Source: Paragordius varius (Eukaryota; Nematomorpha). Taken from it: DNA of 64,000 nucleotides. Location of the stretch: the NCBI GenBank assembly GCA_964247055.1, contig OZ176050.1, forward strand, positions 14,384,001-14,448,000, read 5' to 3'. The position numbers were made by a program, and so were the translations under genes. How positions within the stretch are numbered: position 1 is the stretch's first letter; each line of letters starts with the position of its first letter. The notes below the pieces were generated by a model. The model made no database searches. It saw only the letters and a list, made by a program, of their open reading frames with translations, and was not told the DNA's origin. This document shows, in pieces, positions 26,501 to 36,269 of the stretch.

Positions 26501-29500
26501 TTCATAATTTTGTTTTTATATAGAATTGTTTCAGTTCAGAAATGGCGTCTACAGGTAAAATAATATTTTTAATTTTTTGACAAAAAAAATAAAGTGTGGC
26601 CAAGACGAGTATCGAACTCGCGACCTTCGCGTTATTAGCACGACGCTCTAACCGACTGAGCTACTCGGCCATGGTTCTTATTTTGAATATACCCCATTAT
26701 ATATCTGTATATTTTATTTTAAAAAAAGGATTAACGTATAATTATTTTCGAGTATTGGCAGCCGTATTTTATAACCTATTTAATAGCGTATATAATAAAT
26801 CACTAGTAATTGATTTATTCTTAGCAAATTATAAATTATGATTTTTTGGGTTTAATACCAAATTTTATCCATAACAATTTTGATAACAGTAGTTTGTTTA
26901 TCTAAGCTCTGGTGTGGACAACTACCCTAAATGTAATGAAGTGTTAATATCCATATTATGAAGCAATTTTCTTATTTGGAAATATATCTTGATATGTGTG
27001 ACATTATGGTTATAAATTTTATGAATATCGTTTTCGTCTAATATTTCTCCTCCAGCTACATAGTTTTTATGTAACCTTATTGTTGTTTCTAAAATAATTT
27101 CCTTTCAATTGGTTCATTTTTTTAAGTGTGTCAGTCAAACGTTTTACAAATCTCACCAGATAACACATTCCTAAAATGAACCAAGGCAATCTCTTTTTTA
27201 AATTAAACATTTTTGTTTCTAAGCAACTCCTAGAATTGTTCCGATATGTTATTATGATGTATGATGAATAAGACATTTTTCATTGAGCTTAAAATTTTTG
27301 TAGTACGGTTTATTAATAAATTTGTGGTTTATAAGGAAACTCTACTATCCTTTTTTGTGTCGCACATATATTGCCTAGTCCTGTGTTAATTGATGACTTT
27401 TGCGTGGCAACAAACTAGGCGGTACAATCTCTAGATTTTTATTTTACAAATTAGGTTCCTTCAGACATGATTCTATCTATATGTAACAAAAAATTTATGT
27501 TTTTATTTTTATCATAGCTTTAAGTTAAGAAGCTGGTCTAATTTCATCTTCAACATTTAAAACGGAAATTGTTGAATGAATAAACATTGAATATTGGCAA
27601 TGCTAATTTAGTTTAATTTATATATTATTTTCAGTCAAAAGCAACATTTTTTCAAGCAAACGCAACATTTTTCAATTGTCTTTGAGTTATAATGTTGCGT
27701 TGAACTTACAAATTCGGTCTGAATAAGTTTAAATAGACAAAATTATAAGATTAGCTGAATAGGGAATAATATTTTTTATGTGACATTTAAAGCGCCCGCC
27801 TACACAGAAGAGAAAATTATCTGACACATTATCGCTATCTATTGACTACAATGAATGACTTATTATAATAATATACCATTTTTCAGTCTGAAACAACATT
27901 TTTTCAAGCAAAAACAACTTGAAAAAATATTTGGGTTCGGTTGAAGTTGCATTTACTCGAAAATTGGTGTGTTTGACCGAAAAATGTTATATCTGTTATG
28001 TAATTTAAGCCAAATCCATATAATAAACTCCTCTCACTTTTGATTAGGATATATACATTATTCATCTGCTGGATTCTTAGTGTACTGCATAATTTTAGCA
28101 CATAAGTTTAGGCTAAAATATGCCTGTTATAAATAATACAATAATACCTAGATTATTGTCGATTCTAAAATAAATATGGATGAATTGAGATAATATACGG
28201 TAATATCTAATACGATAATAATTGATATGCAATCTAAATAATCCCGAAAGATGTTTAAATAAAGTCAAGACTCTACTTTATACGAGTGTGTCCACATAAA
28301 TATATAATGAATATTAAATTATTGCTTTAGATTTATTGGCAATGATGAGTTTAAGGACAAATTTCAAAATTACTTTTATCAACAATGGGAATCAACATTT
28401 TTAGACATATCCACCGATCCGCAAATCATTGTAATATATTTTATGTTTTTTTTTAATCATTAAGTCACTGTGTTCTTTTTCTTATATGGAAAAAAAAGTA
28501 TGATGAATAGTTTAATTAAAATATTTTTAACAAACACATAGTTTAATAAAAAATAAATGCTTAATACAGCCACAAAAGTTTACAGTAAAAATTGGAAATA
28601 TACGGAAGGACAAAACGTAAAAAAGAACCTAATTTTTTTTTCAAGAGACAACCCTAGACTTTTAAATTTTTAATTTTTTGAGATATAAACCATTGTTTAT
28701 AATTGCTAAGGATGAAATAGAGATGTATATTGGTAAAGCAATCAATTATATATTTTTGTAATTAAATGATTATTATAGGATAAATTAAGGTTTAAAAAAG
28801 TATGGTTATCATTTAGAAAATAACATTTTTCTTTATATTTTTACGTTTTGTCAACTGTAAAATTTAGTTTTTACTGTATAATATGATCTTGTACATTTTA
28901 ACCTAAAAATTATGGATATGGTTCCGATAAATTTTGCTTATGTCAACCAGATTTTTGCATATTGAACGCCTAACGCCTATGAATTTATTAAAAAAAATAT
29001 TAGTTTTAATTTTGCCTAATTATATTGAATTTCAATAGTCCTATACGTCGCATTTCAATAATCCATAGCTTACTTTTTTAATAAAATAGTGTGTTTTTTA
29101 TCATATAAATACTACAGTTTTAAATTTTAATATATCCTATAACATTTAATTATAATCGTAATTAATTGATTGTTTTACCAATTTACATCTCTATATTATG
29201 CTTTGTAGTTTAAAACAGTGAGTTTGAAAAAATCAAGATTAAAAAAGTATGGTTGTCTTTTTGAAAAAAATATTTGTCTTTATATTTTCACGTTTTGTCC
29301 ATATAATATCAATTTTTATAAAGAGTATCCTAATTTTTGTATTGTGCAATCTGATAAACTGGCTTGATGTCCTGGTCGTGTGTCTCTTTTAATAAATAAA
29401 TATCTCAAATATTAAATAATATTCAAATTTATTTTACGGATTAAAATATTTCTTTATTAAATAAAAAATGACTTAAACCTATAACAACTATTTTTGTTTT

Positions 29501-29828
29501 ATCCGTTTTCCATTAATATATATATATGGCATTTGATGATCTCAAAATTTTTTTCTATTTTCTTTTTATCTTAAATTTATTACAATTTATATATATATAT
29601 ATATGATTTAAAATATAAAATTAGCAAATTAATCAAGAGCTATACTCAAATTTATGGAATTTTGAATCGTGTACAAGCACTGAAAGTAGTCAAGTTATAA
29701 AAATAAAATCCACATCTCAAATGGTTGAAGAAAGTGAGGAACAAATTTTGAATCGAAAAATGCAGGAAGCCATTCAACTCGAGTTTGAACTTGAAACCAA
29801 AATCAAATTTATTGAAAAATGTTTATAA
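15779..29828 (+). CDS. MTMR9: MTMR9-like catalytically dead myotubularin with a ~560-residue insertion
   Basis: Myotubularin-related pseudophosphatase; in other animals MTMR9 binds and stimulates active MTMR6/7/8 lipid phosphatases. Exons: 15779-15913, 15943-16218, 16245-16373, 17339-17504, 18674-18775, 19976-20104, 20718-20820, 21531-22596, 23172-23525, 25174-25530, 26041-26128, 26524-26554, 28331-28430, 29625-29828; 3240 nt in phase, 1079 residues. A PH-GRAM region (1-137) is followed by family blocks ICPTYPE, FRRNGRFPIL, RGYIIDTR and GGGSEHESRYPQWKK. The P-loop reads HDGLGLDCTLQ, so it lacks the catalytic Cys and Arg, as in vertebrate MTMR9. REWIEAGHPFATRC, SFLLFIETVLQ and YPTAFEFN follow, then a C-terminal coiled coil. 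Human MTMR9 is 549 residues; the extra length is an Asn/Ser/Asp-rich insertion (about residues 370-930). The 31-nt exon and the donor at 26128 (alternative 26116) are the least certain. Confidence 0.92.
15914..15942 (+). other. 29-nt intron in MTMR9
   Basis: Begins GTTAGA and ends TTTCTAG. Removal joins two codon-phase-0 exons and restores the GRAM-domain match. A 26-nt intron follows at 16219-16244. Confidence 0.85.
16560..17338 (+). repeat. tandem array of decayed copies of the start of MTMR9 exon 4
   Basis: The first part of exon 4 (acceptor plus CACTTTTACTTAGATCTTC, encoding LLLRSS) recurs at about 16,738, 16,900 and 17,149, before the intact exon at 17,339. A fourth, 3'-only copy (GACTGGTCTCATTAATG) lies near 16,580. 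The segments between the copies (CTTCAAAGATTGTTTTTTA and similar) are repeated as well. Unit length is roughly 160-250 bp. The copies at 16,900 and 17,149 keep an AG acceptor and the frame for the first dozen codons but lose similarity further on. Confidence 0.8.
17636..17990. mobile_element. inverted-repeat element family 1 in MTMR9 intron 4
   Basis: ATACCATTTACAATTC left end with five units and a right end of three inverse units ending GTAGATGGTAT. Flanked by TA. Confidence 0.82.
18356..18520. mobile_element. inverted-repeat element family 5 in MTMR9 intron 4
   Basis: TACAGTATGCATTTTAATGG to AAAGCATACTGT, with ACAGTAGTGTATGGAAAA and TTTTCCATACACTCCTGT inside. Confidence 0.83.
18877..19147. 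mobile_element. inverted-repeat element family 1 in MTMR9 intron 5
   Basis: From ATACCCCATTTACATTTC to GAATTGTAAATGGTAT. Confidence 0.78.
19308..19899. mobile_element. inverted-repeat element family 6, ~590 bp, in MTMR9 intron 5
   Basis: Ends TTAACACTTCGATTCAAAT and the inverse plus a longer right tail ending AAGTGTTAA. Each end carries a GC hairpin: GGGGTATCTAAATACCCC at 19,329-19,346 and GGGGTATCCAACTACCCC at 19,834-19,851. No transposase frame. Confidence 0.85.
20522..20570. repeat. TA dinucleotide run in MTMR9 intron 6
   Basis: Two TA stretches interrupted by one TTA, flanked by short inverse words (TTGTAAATATATA...TATATATTTACAG). Confidence 0.85.
21119..21400. mobile_element. inverted-repeat element family 2 before MTMR9 exon 8
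   Basis: Diverged left arm (AAGTCAAAACAAAAAAACC) and right arm ACGTTTTGTCTGTATGAAAT...TTTTTACTGT. Its right end is included in the 99-bp duplication at the exon 8 acceptor. Confidence 0.65.
21409..21530 (+). repeat. 99-bp tandem duplication containing the MTMR9 exon 8 acceptor
   Basis: The string GATGAATTTTGCATTTAG occurs twice, ending at 21431 and at 21530, with the end of an inverted-repeat element (ACGTTTTGTCTGTATGAAAT) also doubled between them. The shift is 99 bp, a multiple of three, and the intervening sequence is open. Use of the upstream acceptor would therefore add 33 residues in frame without a stop. Confidence 0.8.
23783..24958 (-). mobile_element. Ty3/Gypsy-type LTR retrotransposon fossil, pol 3' part
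   Basis: Fossil of a Metaviridae-type element lying antisense in MTMR9 intron 9 (23526-25173), and clearly richer in G+C than its surroundings. Recognisable parts, in element order from high to low coordinates, are the integrase zinc-binding segment (near 24,760-24,950), traces of the integrase core (near 24,260-24,700) and the C-terminal pol tail with the typical RYPLRKR...PPDRL ending (near 23,790-24,170). No gag, protease or reverse transcriptase and no LTR pair was found, so it is a truncated, broken copy with several breaks. Moderate decay suggests an insertion old relative to the youngest MITEs. Confidence 0.85.
25578..25862. mobile_element. inverted-repeat element family 1 in MTMR9 intron 10
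   Basis: Left end ACCATTTACAACTC with four units; right end decayed. The copy makes up more than half of this 510-nt intron. Confidence 0.72.
26597..26670 (-). tRNA. trnI-AAU: tRNA-Ile (anticodon AAU)
   Basis: A 74-nt cloverleaf on the minus strand. The acceptor stem GGCCGAG/CTTGGCC pairs (one G-U) with discriminator A. The D arm carries GCTC/GAGC, the anticodon stem TCGTG/CGCGA closes the loop CTAATAA with anticodon AAT, and the T arm contains TTCGATA. T8 and A14 are in place. A T-run on the minus strand just downstream (26,583-26,590) fits RNA polymerase III termination. It sits in MTMR9 intron 12, antisense to the host gene, and looks functional. Confidence 0.97.
27625..27990. mobile_element. 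inverted-repeat element family 7, two adjoining partial copies in MTMR9 intron 12
   Basis: GCAACATTTTTTCAAGCAAA units at 27,640-27,690 and again after ATACCATTTTTCAGTC at 27,872. Inverse units (GTTGCGTT, GTTGCATTT) follow each. Copy borders are unclear. Confidence 0.6.
28581..28877. mobile_element. inverted-repeat element family 2 in MTMR9 intron 13
   Basis: TACAGTAAAAATTGGAAAT to TTTAGTTTTTACTGTA, with the interior typical of the family (CAATTATATA, GTTTAAAAAAGTATGG). Confidence 0.85.
29150..29322. mobile_element. inverted-repeat element family 2, right half
   Basis: Only the right arm is present (AAAAAAGTATGGTTGTC...TTTGTCTTTATATTTTCACG...TTGTCCATATAAT). Confidence 0.75.
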
Positions 29829-29984
29829 TAATATAATATAATATATGAAGCTAAATATTTATTACTACGTTTGTGATACAAAAAACAATAGTTTTATCAT
29901 GTATATATATATATTGTGATGTATAAAAGAAAAAAAACACATTTTTTTAAACCCTTGATTTTTTCATATATACAAAGTATGTAA

Positions 29985-30246
29985 TATACCATTTGCAGTT
30001 CAAATTCACCAAAAAAATAATTTATGTTTTCAACTAATACATCTCATTATTAATATGAAATATATCTTTATCGTATAAATTGTTATTTTTTCAGTATTAT
30101 TTTAATAAACAAAATTTTATTTTTTAATAAATATATAAAAATATAAGTAAGTTTTATTAAAAAACATATAATTTATTTGGGGGTGATTTTAAATTGTTCG
30201 AGGGTGAATAAATTATTTAAGGGGGAATTTGAATTGTAAATGGTAT
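29985..30246. mobile_element. inverted-repeat element family 1 between MTMR9 and paralogue A
   Basis: ATACCATTTGCAGTTC...GAATTGTAAATGGTAT, with a single left unit. Confidence 0.8.
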
Positions 30247-30480
30247 ATATATATGTAATATAGGACACGCTGTAAAAGGAATACATATTTTCGATTTCTT
30301 ATCTATATGTTATTTAGTAATATAAAACTAGCATTGTATAATTACTCCCACTGATAAATCGGATATAAATTAGGTCTATTACATATTTCACGACTCAAAG
30401 CAATATGCTATATCAAGGTTTAAAAAGATATATAAAATTCACGTTTATAATATTAAATTTATTTGTGTATATGTAATAAT

Positions 30481-33400
30481 TTAATTGTCATATGTAATAT
30501 ATTGTTCGGTAGCTCGGTTAGTATCATAAACTCCACAATCCGTGCATCTAAGATTTTCCCCAGTTACTTGAGTCTCGTTCTTACAGTTTCGGCACAAAAG
30601 TAAAAATGGGGTGTGTATATTAACATCTGAAATCCAATATTCTATCCTATCTATTTCACAGTTAATATTAAAATTATAAATATACGTATAAAAAGTAAAA
30701 GCATTCATTTGTTTTGATCTTTGATTTATTCTATTTAACATATGTGTTTACGATTGTAATATATTTATTTGGCTCTACCAATTGGCATTAAACCCTTTTT
30801 CGCAACTAAGATATAAAATCAATTCTAAAAAATATAATTGTATATATATAAATAAAGCGTGTTTTATTTTTGACGTTTTGTCTTTATAGGTTTAATTTTT
30901 ACTGTAATATATACAGTAAAATAGATAAAAGTATTTTTCAGATAAGAGTTCAAAATCCCCGAAATGGTTTGCCACTCTTGGCATATTAAAATTATACATG
31001 TATAATCAGCTAAGAATGTTAGGTTATGACGACCCACAACTTAACGTAATGAAGTACAATAATTTGTAGTTATTTCTTTAATCCATATCACTCTAATTTT
31101 TAAATTTTATTAAAAAAATTATGGCTTCATGAGTTTGACGTGATATCAATACTTTTTAGCATTAATTTTATTTAATGATCATAAATTTCCAATAATTAAC
31201 AAATAATAGAGGCCTTTATCTTATATATTTTTAAAACTAAACTTTTTAAAACTAAAATTTTATGTTTCCTAAGTAAGTTTGTTAAATCATTACCCGTGAT
31301 ATAAGCTAAATATATTTTTTGCCCATACGTTTCCACTTTCCGTGCCCCTATATAAGGGTGAATTCGAACAGTCATTAGGACGTTTGGTATCTTTTCAAAT
31401 TCAACATGGTAGTTCCTCTAATTAAGTAAAATAATTATTTGCTCCCCTCTATATCTTTAGGAGCTATTTAATTTATATTGAAAAAAGTATAGCTAATTAC
31501 TGTATTTATATGTCTAAAACTATAATTTCTCGGCTGACAGCTAACATATGTATCGAATTGTGTGCGAATAGCATTATCCATATATAATCTTATAGTATCA
31601 GTTTTGATTTCAAAACCCTTGATGTATGGCTTTGTCAAGTTGGCTAATTTGTGAAATATTACATTTATATGTCAAGAATTTTTTCATAATAAAAATATAT
31701 ATACATAATTATTACCCAATAAATTGTTTGGGATTAAACTGCTTCCGAATTCATAATTACACCATCTGTGACCATTGCAACATGTTAGGTTGCCATCTCT
31801 AAATGTGGTATCAGGATCATACATCGATATAGTCGCACGGTTGGGAGGACAGTTGCGATTTTTTTCCGCTCCAATCAGACAACTTTAATATTAGTGTGTT
31901 AAATATAAGATTAAATAGGATATTTTTTTAAATTTTAATATTTATAATAGATTGAAAAAACTAAATCTCTCATATTAACTTAAAATTGGGTTCGCGTTGC
32001 GCTTGGAGCCAAAAATCCAAAAAGTGTGATAGCCAGCTGCTTTTTAATGATTCATGATTAAAAATTAGCAAAAACTATTTAAATAAATCGTTTGGTGATT
32101 TTACTATAGGCTTTCCTAAATCTTTACGACAAAAAACAATAAAACTAAAGTTCTCCACGAGACCAAACATTTTAATCCAAGGATAATAGTTTTGCTATGA
32201 TCAGTATCGATATTTAGACTTTTTGCATTAGGATTTAGTCTTAAATGATAAATTTTAGGTTTTTCCATGTTAAATTTCGTCTTATCTAAAATCATAATTA
32301 ATCCGGTTTCTTGTAATATTCCAAACGTTTTACCCCCAAATGTTTTGGATTTGAAACGTCCCTATCTTAAAATAATCTTCAATAACATACAAAACTTATA
32401 TATTTTTATAGTTTTGGTATCAAAAATGTAGAAGCTCGATAGCTCTTAAAGCCCGAAAATCTCGTTTATAAAGATAAAACCAAAAATTTTAGTTAGTAAC
32501 TAAAACTTTGCAAAAAATAGGTTGAAACTCTAAAATTTAAATGTTTGCCTATCAATAACATTTGATATCTAAAAAGTGAAGCGTCTAAGCGGACAGGTAA
32601 AAATTCAAGTTATAATTTTTAAAAATATGTCTATTGGAGTTTTCAAGTCTATAACTCTTAACAATGACGAACTGGCTATTTAATATAATTTTTACAACAT
32701 ATGGTCAGTCTTTTTTGGAGCATCAAATATGATTTTTTTTGTAATTTATACAAAGTAGTATCAAATATTTATACATAAAAAAATTCTTAATTTTAAGTTT
32801 TAGATCGATATATTATGAATAAAATGTAATTATCCCCATCATCTCAGGTACTGAACGGAAATCCTTATTTTAATTATAAAAAGTTAGAAAGCTAATGTAT
32901 ATTGTTTGGATAGTTATCCTCTACATCAACAATTTTTTATCAAATTTCCTAATGTGATTATGAGAAATTGAAAAAAATATGATTTTTCATTTTATATGGT
33001 TTTTTAAACCTGAAGGACGCACAAAATATTTTGATCCATATAAAATATGATAACGGAAATTTAAGTATTTGTGTGCTTAAAAATAAGTTTTTTAGGTTTA
33101 TTTTCCTTATATGTAACCTTGGGCCAGATTTTTTAGTTTTCTAAAAGCCGTTAAGTTATTTTCAAAAAAATTAAATTTAAAACTATTTTATTTGGCATGA
33201 TATAAAGCGTTGAAACAGCCATATATTAAAATATATATTTTATAAATTAAAAAAATTAGAAATTAAAAATATAGCGGGGAATTTATTAAATAAAAATAAT
33301 TTTGAATTTCTGTTAACATTTTATATATATTTTTGGAATTCTCATCATCAAAACCTTATATTTTTTAATTTTTAGATTCTCACTAATAAAATATTGGAGT

Positions 33401-35129
33401 TTATAATTACAGTAAAATTTAAAATACGGACAAAACTAAAAATATAAAACGAATGTTTTTTTCTAAAAAACAACCATAATTTCATTATTAAAAGGATAAC
33501 TTATTGTTTTAAATTGCAAAATATAAAATTGATATGTATATTGGTTACACAATCAATTATATATTAAGGTTTATAGAAGTATGGTTGTCTTTTAGAAGAA
33601 AATTGTCTTTATATTTTTACTTTTCGTATAATCGCAGTTTTTACTGTACTTTTAATTTAATTTTTCGCAATTTTATTGATTAATATTGCTTTTGCTTAAG
33701 AATACATAAATGTGAATAAAACTTTTTGGGTGCTCCAAATGAAACGTGATCCCTCCACATTCTTTGGTAATTTCGATTGTCTTTTATTTTTAAAATGACA
33801 TTTTAAAATAATCTTAACATATTTAAAATAAAATATTCCAAAGCATTTATATATGAACAGAAAAGATAGGCATATATATACCATTTTACAGTCATAAGCA
33901 ACATATATTCGAGCAAACGCAACATTTTTTTATCCAAACCCAGCATTTTTCAATCAAAAGCAACGCTTTAACCAAAGACAGCATTTTTCCAACCAAGCGC
34001 AACATTTATTTAAGCAAAAAACAACAATCGTTCATCCAAAACATTAATTATTGGTCTTTGCACAGAATAAGTTGCATTTAAATAAAAAAATGTTTCGTTT
34101 AAAAGAAAAAATATTGCGTTTGGATAAAAAAATTGCTTTTAAAAAAAAGGTTGCTTTTGATCAAAAATGGTATATCAACTGGTATTTAAACTATAATGAC
34201 GGGATTGAGAATTAATATACACCTTTTAACAAATGGAAATTAAAATAAGTTACAATAAAATATTAATTAAATCAAACACGATCGATACATAGTCAAATAC
34301 CCATAAGTAGTCCCCGATGGCCTCTTCAAACGATAACATGAGCCAGGATAATTAGTAAAGCATGCATAGTTGTATTGAGTGCAGTTCGAGCAAAAGCAAG
34401 AGAGCACTAAAATATAATATACATACCATTTTTAATCAATAGCAACATTCCGGTTAGCGCATATGTAATATTTTCTACATATATTTTACTGAGGCACAAT
34501 GATATTTTTAACCAGAATTCAAAGGTTATTTTAAAGTTTCTAGATAAGTTAATCGCATTAAAGCTGCCCCATTTAGAATTTAATTCTATTTGCTTTCAAA
34601 TAATCTTAAATTTAAAGTTTAAGACCAAATTTATATTTAATTATTGTGGTAAAAAAATACATATGTTTTGTAGCGGTTTCATTTATAAAAACAATGGCAA
34701 GAAGTTTAAAATACTGTCAAATTGGAGGAAATTAGATTGATGTTAACAATGATTTATTCCCAAATAATTTGTAAGGCCGAAAACCAAAAGTCCATAAATA
34801 TTTTGGGATACATTTTACCATAAATATATATTTTCATCGGGACATTTTTTATTAAACACGATCTTATACACTGGGTGAATCAAAAACAATACTAAATTTT
34901 TTTAAATTATGCACGATAAATTATTGTAAAATGTTTAAAAAGTTTTTTAGAACAGAGTTAGAAAAAAGAAATATTTTAAAATTGGTCTTTAAAAAATGAA
35001 AAAATTTTTACATTGATCTTCATGAGGGAATAAAGTTTGTGAAATAACTGAATTCTTGAAGTCAAAACAAATCACTATTAATATAATAACTTTATAGAAA
35101 GCTGAAATATTTGTCCAGTAAAAATGCAT
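30481..35129 (-). CDS. secreted TGF-beta/activin-receptor-ectodomain-like protein, paralogue A
   Basis: Six minus-strand exons: 35129-35012, 34406-34301, 31882-31716, 31643-31501, 31417-31294, 30650-30481; 828 nt, 275 residues, phases 1,2,1,0,1. The N-terminus (MHFYWTNI..., hydrophobic IILIVICF) looks like a signal peptide. Residues ~41-110 carry ten cysteines in the type I activin/BMP receptor spacing: CFCSNC, C, GSCY, TYGC, NC, TCC, WC. The rest (PYIKGFEIK, MDNAIRTQFDTY, MTVRIHPYIG, YGQKIYL) looks beta-rich and I do not recognise it. The C-terminus has LLCRNC-x12-CTDC and stops 20 residues later, with no transmembrane or kinase segment. Several N-glycosylation sequons are present. A soluble ligand-binding or decoy role is inferred from the domain alone. 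Convergent with MTMR9; tandem partner of paralogue B. Confidence 0.82.
33409..33649. mobile_element. inverted-repeat element family 2 in paralogue A intron 2
   Basis: TACAGTAAAATTTAAAAT to GCAGTTTTTACTGTA. Confidence 0.82.
33878..34172. mobile_element. inverted-repeat element family 7 in paralogue A intron 2
   Basis: ATACCATTTTACAGTC at the left and ATCAAAAATGGTAT at the right. Both arms are tandem degenerate units around AGCAAACGCAACATTTTT and its inverse. Confidence 0.78.
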
Positions 35130-35572
35130 TATACGTTTTTTCTATAAAGAGATAATTTTATGATAATTTTATTTATAATGCTATACTTGTATAAATGACC
35201 TTTACTAATCAACCAGCTAACACCTAAAACCAGCTAACACCTAAAGTTCATTAATCCTAAATTATGTAATTATAAAGTTAAAATTTATTGTATGTGAAAT
35301 TTTGCATTGAAGGTAGTTCAAGAGGCACATTATATTGCTTTAGGAGAGTTAATATACCGTCAGATTAGCAAGCAGATCCTACCGTTAAAAATTAAAATGT
35401 ATAAATATTTGGAAATATAAAAATTCTAATATTGTGATTTTGGCTTTAAATATATAAATACATATATGACTTGTCCTTTAATCGGTCTTTTTCAAGCTAT
35501 TTTTAAATTGTAAGGATGCACCTGAATTGATATAGCACCACATTGTAAAAATGCTAAAAAGGATTAAAAGCA

Positions 35573-35802
35573 TACAGTAAAATTTGAAATTAAACCACAA
35601 ATTTATTTTTCTAAAATACTACCATTTAGATTTTTGATTAGGGCGAAATAGTGATATACATATATATCAATAACAGAATCCTATATTTTACAAATGTAAT
35701 TAAATAGCTTACATAGGAAAAATTAAGGTTTAAAAGTATGGTTTTCTTTAACGAAACATTTTTCTTTATATTTATACGTTTTGTCCGTAAAACAATTTTT
35801 AC
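35573..35802. mobile_element. inverted-repeat element family 2 between the two paralogues
   Basis: TACAGTAAAATTTGAAAT to TACGTTTTGTCCGTAAAACA; right tip degraded. Confidence 0.78.
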
Positions 35803-36021
35803 AATTATCTATTTTATTTCGTTAAAATATTTAATTATGGGGTTTAACCTCAACGTAATTAAATTTTTATTTGATTAAGAAACCAAAATAAAATTCAATC
35901 CGTTAGAGATAAGGAACACCTTTAGAACCAAAAAAAAGAAGCCCTACATCTCGAGTTTTAACTTGTAACCAAAATATATTTATTAAACATGTACTTATAA
36001 AATGTGTTTGCATGTTTACAC

Positions 36022-36190
36022 ACAGTAAAAATTAAATTTATAAAGGCTAAGTAAAAAGCTATCGTTTGATTTGCGAAGTAAACAGAGAAAATTTACACAT
36101 TTATGATAAAAAATGGAAGAAAAAAAGTTTTTTATAAAAAATGTAGTATTATATTGCTATGTTTTGTCTTTGAATTTTAATTTTAACTGT
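36022..36190. mobile_element. inverted-repeat element family 2, short copy
   Basis: CACAGTAAAAATTAAATT to TTTGAATTTTAATTTTAACTGT, with an internal deletion relative to the ~280-bp family length. Confidence 0.7.
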
Positions 36191-36269
36191 TTTATATATT
36201 CGGTAGTTAATAAATATCGTTCACATGTGATAACTAATATTTATTGTAATATCTATCAATAAATTTAAA

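Noticed and set aside
26886-26945. Possible third family 6 copy
   Set aside because: Only a short word resembling the right end; not enough to call an element.
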